This document shows positions 54,239-64,000 of a DNA stretch of 64,000 bases, piece by piece (positions within the stretch are counted from its first letter, which is position 1; every line of letters starts with the position of its first letter). The stretch covers positions 16,656,802 through 16,720,801 of the forward strand of contig NC_045148.1 in the NCBI RefSeq assembly GCF_008831285.2, written 5' to 3'. This DNA is from Nymphaea colorata (lineage: Eukaryota; Streptophyta; Magnoliopsida; Nymphaeales; Nymphaeaceae). The translations under genes and the position numbers were made by a program. The notes below the pieces were generated by a model. It had not been told where the DNA came from. It saw nothing but the letters and a program-made list of their open reading frames with translations, and searched no databases.

Positions 54239-57200
54239 ATGGACGAAGTGATGACGGCAGCAGACGGATCGTCGTCCCACCACCACCGGTTGAGCGCCAT
54301 CGCCTCGTCCCTCCACCCTCCGACCTCCCTCGCCACCAACCTCCCTCTGTTCTCCGCCTTCCTCGCCTTCGCCGTCGCCCAATTCCTCAAGGTCTTCACC
54401 ACCTGGTACGCCTCCTCACTGCTCTCTTGGATTCGATAGTTGCTGAGTTTTGTCCTTGTTTATCTGTAGTAATACTTGAGCAGTTGCTGTAATCTTAACT
54501 GAAAAACCCCCTGAATCTATTGATGCTCAATTGTGGATATGAATAAACTTTTTTCCCGGTTAGCTGTGCACGTGAGAATTATGAACTATTTTTTGTTTGA
54601 TTCAGATCAAGGGAAATTTATTGTTCTTTTCATCTATTTTCGAAGTTTTGGACGAGTCTGTTAGATGGTGTTAGAAGAGTCTTGCGCGCGTAAAGTTGTT
54701 GCTGTTTTAGCTCTTTCCGCAATCTCTTTGGCAATTGCACTAGCTGGACGTTTCGTATGATACAAGAAAGAAAAGGAGCAAGAATGGGAAGCTCTCTAAC
54801 TAGACTGCATTTTCCTGCTACTTGCAATATAGTTGTGTATTTGTTACTTTCAAATGCGCCATGCATCTACGCTAGTTTCATCGGCATTGCGGGAAGAGGC
54901 TTATTGCCTTGATAAGTTTATTGGGGATAACCATCCATAATTGTATTTGGGACCATGTTAATTTATTCTAAAGCGTGAGTAGCTTATCTAATGTTTCAGG
55001 AGAAAATAAAGGGCTGTTCTAGGCAGTATTATGGCATTTTTGACATGGAGACCTGGTTGTGAACACAATCTATGGAGAATGACCTACAGTATCTAAAAAC
55101 ATGCATCGGGTTGTGCAGTCCTTTAGATGTTGATAGCCGTAGTGTTCGTGGTTCCTTTATTTTAGGTAATAATAGGAACTGGATTGATCTTAATTCTAAT
55201 GATACAAAAGTTCCCATTTTTGTGTTTTCTCCATTTCTCACTTTCAGTTAAAGCCTAAAGGTAGTCAGTGGATTAGTAAGGCACTTATTGACAAAGACAT
55301 CCATTGAAGGGTTTTATATGGACTAAATTTGAAATGGAAGGGTTTTATATGAATCAAATTTGAAACCGGAGTGTGGATAGAATTTCAGGAGCTCCTTTGT
55401 GCATTAGCATGAATACTGAGTAGCTTTTACCCAAGAACAAGAAGACACAACTATCATGATAGAGAGCCATTTCAAATTTGATATCTTGTACATTATGTGA
55501 CAAGGTTGGGGGATAGTTTTTAATTAAGTGACCTTAAATTGAAGTTCTTAAACTGTTTTTTGAGAGGAATGACCATGAAAACATAAAGCTACCTCCTCTA
55601 GAATCATATGGTACAAAGATACAAGAGAAAAAGGAATAAAATAATAATTACAAACTGCTTTTGGCAAGGGACAGTGTCAACGTTGTCATTTCCCCTGGAA
55701 AATAAAGAAGAAATTTTTGACATGGATTCGCCTTGAGGCACATTGCAATGTCATAGTCATTGTCTCCTTGAGATATTTTTAACCTAACCTGAGTGCAAAT
55801 CAGTTCTCTAACATGCTACACTAGGTCAAGGTCCATGCCATAATAAAAGCATTTATAGTTTCAGATACGGTCTATTATAACTTATAAGGGTGTCATAAGG
55901 ACTTCAGCATTCTGCATTCATATCTATTACGTTTAACTTCATAACCTCTGAATACTGAAATTCCTTATGAACAGTTTAGGTGCAAAAAGTAGGGTGAGTG
56001 ATCTGGAAGTTTGTCATGATTCCATTGGTATCTGATCGCTCAACATTTGTTCCATAACCAAAAGCACATAAGGACCCATTGCCATGAAACAGACGTCATA
56101 TGGCCAGTGCATATTTCAAGACACACAAGAACATTCGTGCTTCGTGTTGCTGCTACATTTTTTTCTTGTTTGTGTTATGATCGGGGCCAGTTGGCAAAGA
56201 ACATGTTACCTGCTGCAATCCATGATTTTCTTCCAGTTCTTATGCCCTGCTCTCTGAAATTTCCTACAGGCATGTTCTTCTCAACAAATTTTGTAAGATT
56301 TAAACGAGGTGTATTCTTGAGATTTCAAATGCTAATCAATCATTTCTGGATTTAGGCTTGTTGAAAATGGAATTCTTTACTATTCTCTAACCACTGGCAT
56401 CAGAAATTCTTGTTTGATTGTTTATTTACTATATGCATTTTATTTTCTTGCTCAAGGATTTTGGTCTAGAAATGCAGGTTTAAAGAGAAGCGTTGGGATT
56501 CTAAGAGGCTGCTCGGCTCAGGTGGAATGCCATCGTCGCACTCTGCTACTGTTACTGCTCTTGCTGTAGCGATTGCCTTTCGAGATGGAGCTGGAGGGTC
56601 ATTATTTGCCCTTGCAGTTGTTCTTGCTGCTGTTGTATGTACCTCTAAATCATGTTTTGTCTGGTGTTTCTTTGCTACATTATATTCTGTTATGTGATTT
56701 TATTCTGTGCCATGAACATTTGTTATTTTCCACAATCTTTGACTAAGACGAGATTCAATGCAGTTGCTTTCTAAATAGTGGTTCAACATCTCATGACCCC
56801 TTCAAATTCTGCTCATTCTTTGAGACTCCTTCATTTTCCCCAAAAGATTTGGCATCGATAGGCTGCTTATTTCTTATTTCTGATCTGATCGCTAATTATT
56901 GGTGCTAGCCCTTGTCTGCTGGTTCTTTTTGTTTATCATCTGCTTGCACTTGTATTGACTGAGAACACTTTAGGTAATGTACGATGCTTCAGGTGTTAGA
57001 CTGCATGCTGGTCGGCAGGCTGAGGTATAGTTTGCTGCTTAGGCTTTTACCAGTATTTCTTTATTAGTATTACATTGATTTATTAGTATTACATCGACCT
57101 GCCTGTAACTTCTCCCATAAAAACTGCAGTTACTTAACCAAATTGTATGTGAGTTACCACCAGAGCATCCTCTATCGAGTGTGAGGCCCCTACGAGAACC

Positions 57201-57981
57201 TCTTGGTCACACTCCACTCCAGGTTTGTTTCAACAAGTCCATATATACAAGCTCGTCCCTTTTGATACTCTGCAATGACATCCTGTTACATTTCTTTGCA
57301 GTCTAAAAGTAACATAATCCTTTTTTGCGTGATTGGATGCACTGAGTGTGAATTTTCAGATGCTAAAACTGATAAGGAATGAGGCACCATCATTTTCTGA
57401 TGGTTTCAAACAAAAGAAAAGTGTTTTCTATGAGAAGTTCCTGAATTTAGTATTATCATATGAGAATTTATCCATTTGTTTATAGAGGTGAGAAAATTTC
57501 GTAGAGAGCAGCTTTGCCTTCTTCCTCTCTTTTCTCTCTTTTCCAGTTAGATCTTCACATGCGCATGAAGAGGATGAAAATTTTTGGCAGGAGGGCCTAT
57601 GTCTAGAGTTTTCTCTGTCACGAGATTTATCCTCACTTTCCAAAGCTGCCGTTTGGTATTGACTGGTGCTTCCAATAAAAATGGTAAACGTTGTTGATCA
57701 AAATGCCAAGGATCCGTCCTAGTCCGTCTTCTGGACCGGTGTTTGATATTATTGCGAAGTTATATTGATACTTGCACCATTTCATCGAAGCAATTGCACT
57801 TGCCCTAACTGCTTATTTTATTGATTCATGTAAATCATGTAAACTTTGAGTCAGTTACACATTTAGAATACTTATTTTTTCCCATTTTTCTTGTCTGAAT
57901 ATTTTGCAGGTTGCTGCCGGCGCAGTGCTTGGTTTCTTCATTTCATTTATAATGAGAGAATCTACTCCTTCTGAGACATGA
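54239..57981 (+). CDS. DUF212 (acid phosphatase/vanadium haloperoxidase-related) membrane protein, 5 exons
   Basis: Exons 54239-54405, 56478-56634, 56974-57024, 57130-57222 and 57910-57981 join in phase to 179 residues. The His-rich N-terminus (ADGSSSHHHRLSAIASSL) is followed by a hydrophobic segment (about 36-52, LFSAFLAFAVAQFLKV). Then come the family signature GSGGMPSSHSATVTALAVAI (69-88), YDASGVRLHAGRQAE (111-125), a PLGHTPLQVAAGAVLGF block and a final hydrophobic helix. These blocks match the plant DUF212/YuiD-like family, which is distantly related to PAP2 phosphatases and haloperoxidases. The His of PSSH and of GHTP correspond to the phosphatase signature, but enzyme activity in this family is not firmly shown. 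An endomembrane or plastid location is possible; I see no clear transit peptide. The first intron is 2.1 kb. Confidence 0.9.
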
Positions 57982-59823
57982 TGCCCAACCAAACACTGTT
58001 ATGTATTAATGAGAAATTATTTTGTAACGGGAAAAACTTTTATTTATTTGTTTATTTATGGACCACTACAAGTAGTGACCAGGTGATAAGAGGGAAATGT
58101 GAAAGTTGTCAATTTGAAAGCTTTCGATCGAGTCCCAATCTTGTCATTATGATGCCTGAGTTTTCGCATGGTGTTGTCCTCAGGGACACATGAAAAAAAC
58201 CTTTGGTGTAGTCTCTTTCCGGCTAAGGCCTAGTTCTGCATACATTACATGCCACTTCAAGGAAAAAAAAAAGGAGAAAATATATAAAAGGAGAGAGATA
58301 GGACATGGGTTTATGTTCAGATCCAGATCCACATCTTCAGTCGAGAACGGACCTAGTTCAACGTTTTATTTGTGAATAATTAAAAATCATGGTGTATATA
58401 CTTTGTGTTAAATTACATTATCCATTTACTGGCGTCCTCTGTTGGTTCTTTAGCCTTCAGCTCTGCCTAGACGTAGGATTACGTCCATCCGTTGTTGACA
58501 ATTTCCCCATGCATTCCAAATATAAAGGCCCAACTAGAGAGAGTATCCCAGCTGCTTGTATGGCTATGTTTGATCTCATAAAAAATTTTCCACAAATAAT
58601 TGGTGGGAGGTTGGATCTATTTGAAAGTTTGATTAGGCACGTAACCTAGTCCACCTTTAGTCGGCCACCGTCAGCTGAAAACTGATCTGATCTGTTGAAG
58701 GTATATGATACAAGAAAGGTTCAACGAGAATTTCTTGTATTTCTTACTATCTCTCATTTTCTAACAAATTTTTAATCACTTCTCGTTATTTGATGTAATC
58801 AATTTCTTGTATTTACGTTTGTAATATGTGAAAGTTAATCTTATCTGACATTCTACGCGATTGCTAAAAGCAACGCGTAACCCATAAGCAAATTTACAAA
58901 GTAAATTTAAAGATAATCCCTTTTGATAGTCAAATATCATCTACTCAAACGAGGAAAGAGCGGTTCCATTTGACAGGATGCGGTAACAGTCTGTTGACTA
59001 GTAATACGAAGAACAGTAGTTTGCACTGTTTCATTCAACAAGAAAGAATAAAACGACCTACTTGAACAAGAAAGAATAGATAAAAAAGATTCAGTGCCAT
59101 GAATAGTTGATAAGCCACACGAATATGTGAACTCTTGTCTCGAAAAGAAAGTGATTACAATAACCAACTTAGTCAAGGCTACGCTTTGATTATTAATTTA
59201 AGGCAACCTAACTCTTCCTTCTATATGGACCTGGCCCCAGGGTTCCAGGGAATTTCACAACAAATCCTTCACTAAACATGTTCATTGCAAAAGAGCTTCT
59301 CTGTAGGATCCAGCAGGTATGCACAGTCAAATATAACAAAATCCCATCTGTGGTAAAAGACCTTTTCTGTAGGGCCTAGAAGGTACATATCCAAGGGGTT
59401 CTGATTAGAAGTGGCTGCGTTTCCGTTGAACTTTTGTTTGAAAGGACGAAAGATCTTTTCTCAAATAAACATGAGCACAGATTGTTGACAATTAAAGTCT
59501 TCATGCATAAGAACACGAAGTAGAATCAATTATTGAAGAATAATAATCCTCGAGCAAAAGAAATTAGAACTCAGAAGCTCTATAAACCATGTTCTATACA
59601 AAATTTTGTGTATACTTGAAAAAATTGCTCTTGATTTCAGTTAGACAATTTGCGTTAGCAAAAATAGCTCATGGACTCGCTACATATCTTGAGACGACAC
59701 TTCATCATTTTTGACATACAAGACTCGTATACTATGAAGGGCACCAATGACATAAAAATGTCTTGGTTCCCAGAAAGATGGAAATGGAGCTCATGATAAA
59801 GATATATCTTTACATGGAGATTG
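57982..59823. other. Convergent spacer between the DUF212 gene and the glycosyltransferase
   Basis: It holds both 3' UTRs and a SINE-like copy at 58060-58198. The remainder (58200-59823) is AT-rich with only short frames. No gene is recognised. Confidence 0.5.
58060..58198 (+). repeat. SINE-like element, better preserved copy
   Basis: The element has an A-box-like start (GTAGTGACCAGGTGATAAG), a B box TTCGATCGAGTCC (58123-58135) and an A-run at its right end (58193-58198). It aligns with 14245-14375. It lies about 80 bases after the stop codon of the DUF212 gene, so it probably forms part of that 3' UTR. Family name is unknown to me. Confidence 0.55.
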
Positions 59824-62800
59824 TCACGATGATAAAAGTGAACCAGGATCAAAGTCACCAAGAACTCCCTCAACCAATAGCCGCATTGCAGCACCTCTTG
59901 AGAACTTCCTTGCGAATAGAAAACATGGTGAAAATGTGGAATTTCTCTGGCACCATTCTGTTCTATACTCAGTTTCGTAGTAAACATGGTCAACAGCCTG
60001 CAAGAGGATAAGCACATTAGTTAAGCTGGTTGAAGTGCATTGCTTCTTGTTACTTGATATTTGCCTTGCTTCAGAAACACATCTGCATCCTGTGGATCGC
60101 AGGTCTCTGAGCAGTTATTGGGTTACCGAATTTGGAATCAATCATATGTTCTCAAAACTTACACCAACCCCAATGAGATGAGACAATACAGCTAGCAATC
60201 ATAAAATAACTTACTTGGTCAAGGACAAGTAGTGTGAAAGTGAGACTGCTTTAAATCTCTTGCAGAGAGAAGATTAAGGTAGGAAGAAACCAAAGAGCAG
60301 AGAGACTACGACCTACTGTTTTGAGTCAGAATCAGCTAATCTCTCACCGGTGGAAGTGAATCAAAAACTTCTTGATCTGAAAGGGAGGAAGCAGGCTCGG
60401 CAGGATGAATCAAAGAAAATCAAAGGGGAGGCACATTGACCAGAACCGAGGAGTGAGAAACTGAAAGCACAGATTTCCAGGTCTATCATAGACGCTATTC
60501 CACTGACATGAGTACGAGTTGCTTCCAGTATCAGAATCAGATCCTCACTCTAGCAACTGCAGTTGGGGAAGGGAGACTGGTGCATTTCTTCGATGGCTGG
60601 CACTCCTATTTGTTTCTCAGATGTGGGGAAGAACTAATGATCAGAAATAATTCACCTACAGCTACAAGGTTATAGAACACAGGACTATGACACAGAGAAA
60701 ACAGAAATGCTTTGCTTATGACTTAATTTTTCTCCTCAGATGCAAACCCAAAGTTAAACCACACAGATAATGCAAAGTAGCACAAGAACCAAAGACAATC
60801 TCAACAGGCAAGGGAGATTATGTACAACCTGACTTCTTATGTATGTAAAAAGAAATAATGCAGAGTAGCATAAGAACCAAAGACTGTGTCAACAGCCAAG
60901 GGAGATTATGTACAACCTGACTTCTTATATATGAAGAAAGAACCCTAGAATGGATGCAAAACGCTTTCAGGGATCCAAAAAGAGACAGATTTTATAATAC
61001 GTTAGTAATGTATGCAAAAGGCAGTCAAGTTTACTACATGAACAGTGTAAAGTTCAAAAGGTAACCCCTCAAAAGAAAAACAGCTCAGAAGGTGGAACAG
61101 AATCACATTCATCAATCATAAAATATTGTCACTCGGTTTTCACATTTTCAAGACATTTTCCTTCTTCCTCAGATTCCCTATGCTTCATTTGAGCCATGAG
61201 TATCTACAGCATGCAAAACCGCTTCTACATGTGGTTTTATTGACATTATGAAATGCTCTGATGATCCTAACAGTGGAGCCATATTTAACATGCCAAGTTC
61301 CAAAAATTGCATTAGCAAAATGATTTTGGAGAATATGATGCACCTTTATTTGTTGGATATGCTGGAGATCTATATCAGCATATTTGAACATTATAGGATG
61401 CCAGCCTTGCCTTCCCATCCCCGACACAGACTCATTCCACAATGTGTATGTCAGAGTTCTTCTTTCAACTTCATTTTCCAGGCCCAGCATCTAAGTGTAA
61501 AGCAAGAAGTTAGTAAAAACACTGAATATAAAAGAAGAAACTAATTACAGACACGGAGAAAACGGAGAGTGTGGCAGTACCATGATATTTTTTGAATTTA
61601 ATGGTAGAGAGACAGTTAAGGTTGTAAACACATGCTCAAAGAGATACAAGACTCCCTAACATCTATGATTGCCAAAGCCAAACACAATACTTACAGCCAG
61701 TAAAGTCTGCACATAATGTTCATCTGGAATACAATTGTGCTCTTTCTGGACAATTGCCTTCTACAATGCACAGACAAGAGAGTAATTAATTGTTACACAT
61801 CTAATATTTATGACTGTACATAAGATCAGAGACTCTCTCTGTTGTATGTGTGTGTGTTTATATGTGAACAGATGTGCAGAAGCATTGTTGGCACACACCT
61901 ATGGGGGAGCAGAATATTGTGGCAATAGAAACTGACAGACCAGTTTTAAGTTCCAGAAATTTTAACTCATATTTATTGCATGGGTTTTTAATGCAGCATT
62001 AGCATCAAAGAAATCCACAGCTTCCCATCTCCATATCTTTTAGGAATTAGTATGAACTATGAAGGAATGATGTAAGTGGATATGGGATGTACCATATCTT
62101 GCATCTATTGCATTTCCGCCTATAACAGGGACCTCAGCATTAGCAGCAGTTTTAAAAATAAATGCAGACACTTGATGAGTGATCCAAGAAAACTCCTTAT
62201 TTCATATGCCTTCTCTCTTCTTAAATAGCCTGAAAGCTTTGTATTGGTTCTAATTTTCTAATAGATGTCATATAGAGATTGAAAATTTAATGCCTTAACC
62301 TTAGAAAAAGTTCTGCACATTAGCTTCACATGGATGCTGAGATGTCTCAAGCATATAATTGTATGGTAAAAATAGCTTGCTTCAATAATTCAAAAAGCAC
62401 ATCTAAAATGCAGAAAAGCACCCTCAGATCAATTTAAGTTTATCTAAATTATTCACTGTCATAACCGAGAGGTCTTGGATTTGAATATGAAAGGGACTAT
62501 GCACAGCCTCATCTACTGTTTAAGCCTTTAGCAGTCTTTTATCTACAATAAACAAGAAAAGGAAAAAGATAAGATTTGGTTCTACTTACCTAGGAAGATT
62601 AACTGATTGATTTGTCTACAATATCCAGCCTTTAGTTACTTTTTCAATCTATTAGCAACTAAGCTGCATAAAATCAGTTTATTGCATTAACTTGAACTGT
62701 TTACATTAGTTTGATTTGCATTTCCATCAATTTCAGGGAGTCACACAAGCATACTAAGAAAATAACGAAGGAAAAGGTATATCCTGCAATAAACAAACTT

Positions 62801-62943
62801 TAAATCCACAACCATGACCCCAAAGAAAAAACAATAAAAAGGACATCTCTCAAAATCTAAATAAAGCAATAATACCAAAAAGAATTTGTGTAAGTGTAAC
62901 TCACCCTACTATCGATTGCTTCAAGATCTAATTCTCGTCGTCT
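59824..62943 (-). CDS. Core-2/I-branching-type glycosyltransferase (GT14/DUF266, BC10-like), last four exons; 5' part outside window
   Basis: Exons on the minus strand: 62905-62943, 61695-61760, 61344-61490 and 59824-59997, joined in phase to 141 residues and a TGA/TAA-type stop at 59824-59826. The visible protein includes HNCIPDEHYVQTLLAM, NEVERRTLTYTLWNESVSG, GWHPIMFKYADIDLQHIQ, DHVYYETEYRTEWCQRNST and PCFLFARKFSRGAAMRLL. These are the C-terminal hallmarks of plant core-2/I-branching-like enzymes, Golgi type II membrane proteins; rice BC10 is the known member, needed for cell-wall cellulose and arabinogalactan glycosylation. The acceptor of this one is unknown. The N-terminal membrane anchor and most of the catalytic domain should lie to the right of base 64000; I found no further exon between 62944 and 64000. 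Confidence 0.9.
60767..60942. repeat. Tandem duplication, unit 88 bp
   Basis: Copy one starts at 60767 and copy two at 60855, both ATAATGCARAGTAGCAYAAG, and both contain AAGGGAGATTATGTACAACC and TGACTTCTTAT. They differ at about ten positions. The repeat lies in the last intron of the glycosyltransferase gene. Confidence 0.9.
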
Positions 62944-64000
62944 CTGTAACAAGGAAAATCAGAAAATGTGAAAGGTCCTAACATATGTCAGAGTTCTGTA
63001 TTGCTCATCCTAACAAATGCAAGTTTGAAAGAAGGCATCTAAAGGCAACATACCAATGCATTTTTTTCAAAAACTGCACAAAAAGTACTTAGACAATGCC
63101 TGCTAGTCAAACTTGTACAACACAAAATCTAATCACCATAGTTACATATATCGTCTTCAGCATGAATACTCCCCACACGGTTCCCTTGGCCACCAGCAAT
63201 AATATAACGGAAGAGAGGGGCAGTTAAAGATAAACCTACTCCATGATCTTTTCTCAACCACCTATTCTTAGACATCCACACCTTTATCTACCTCATCTAG
63301 AAAAGATCAGTACTTACACCAAAGCATAATGATAGACCACCCAATTTATCCAACATATTAGGGATGTAAACGTTCAGATTCAGGTTGGATCCAGCTTTTA
63401 CCAAATTCATCTTAATTGGATTCTAGGTGATTGCCAGTTGGATTCTATTCGGACTTAGATTCAGACTATTTTCTAAAATCACACTCAGATCCAACTAGCA
63501 TAAAATTAAACATTTATATGTAATCGGGCTGGGATCTTCATTGGGTCCCACTCCCAGTTAGATATTGAGCTTGGATTCATTTATGAAACTCCAGACCGAA
63601 TTTGGATCCAATTAGTAATCAGATCTCAACTTCTTTACCAGATCTGACTACACAGAATAAAAATTGGATTGGTAATATATCTAGTCCATTTATGTTCCTA
63701 CTTCCTACAACATATCCTTTAATGTCACTAAAGATAAAATGGTGTAAGATAGTTTGCAGTTTGCACTAGAATATCTGCCATTATATGTTTCTTATGAAAT
63801 TAACAAGTTGTTGAATGCACTACATCCATATTCCATAAAATGTCCAAAAAATATGTCTTGATTTTGAATTGTTAAGTGCAAAATTTTATATTTATTGGAA
63901 AGGTGTTGGGTAAAAATTCATATTATTAAAATCATACTGTTATCCTATGAAAAATGCATCTAAATAGTTAACATCAATGCTAAAACAGCATATAATAAAA
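62944..64000. other. Right edge: probably intron of the glycosyltransferase, with an interspersed repeat
   Basis: No exon is recognised. From about 63358 to 63690 lies a repeat starting AGGGATGTAAACGTTCAGAT with multiple GGATYCAGRTT-like words (TTGGATCCAGC, TTGGATTCTA, GGATTCATTT, TTTGGATCC). A similar style of nucleotide-word repeat is frequent in plant introns. Confidence 0.45.

Overview
This is nuclear DNA of a flowering plant. The coding parts are AG/GT-spliced exons of well-known plant proteins (PAP8/pTAC6, STIG1-like, RPT5, VPS20, RACK1). They lie among AT-rich introns and spacers with a copia retrotransposon, LTR fragments, MITEs, SINE-like copies and long (CT)n(TA)n arrays. Exon 1 of RACK1 and of pTAC6 is GC-rich with C/G-ending codons, while other genes are AT-richer. 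I cannot name the species.

Layout. 1-2738: the 3' part of a Ty1/copia element with an open pol frame and its 3' LTR. 6986-23574 (minus): the first 13 exons (588 codons) of a VPS35-like protein (VPS35L/C16orf62 family, Retriever subunit). Its C-terminal part is not found in the window, so the copia element probably sits in its next intron. Its introns also hold a composite with inverted LTRs and a dead formin cDNA (9247-10968), a 142-bp duplication covering an exon's acceptor (11796-12068), a SINE-like copy (about 14245-14375) and a 1.4-kb Tourist-like element full of purine-rich satellite (15489-16890). 23575-27769: repeat-rich spacer. 27770-28204 (minus): a STIG1-like secreted cysteine-rich protein. 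28205-31554: spacer with a hAT-type MITE and microsatellites.

31555-34296 (plus): pTAC6/PAP8, 6 exons. 36095-40131 (plus): 26S proteasome ATPase RPT5, 10 exons, ending in the HbYX tail. 41192-46096 (minus): ESCRT-III subunit VPS20/CHMP6, 6 exons. 47928-52107 (plus): RACK1, 2 exons with a 3.2-kb intron of degenerate repeats. VPS20 and RACK1 are head to head across 1.8 kb. 54239-57981 (plus): a small DUF212 (acid phosphatase/haloperoxidase-related) membrane protein, 5 exons. 59824-62943 (minus): the last four exons of a core-2/I-branching-type glycosyltransferase that continues past the right edge.

The genes are unrelated housekeeping and organelle genes, as is normal in plants. VPS35L and VPS20 both act in endosomal sorting, but nothing suggests more than chance proximity. 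All exon joins given were checked for GT-AG ends (one GC-AG) and for reading phase by hand. No clearly new biological system is evident. The most unusual structures are the inverted-LTR/formin composite, the purine-satellite element and the duplicated splice acceptor.
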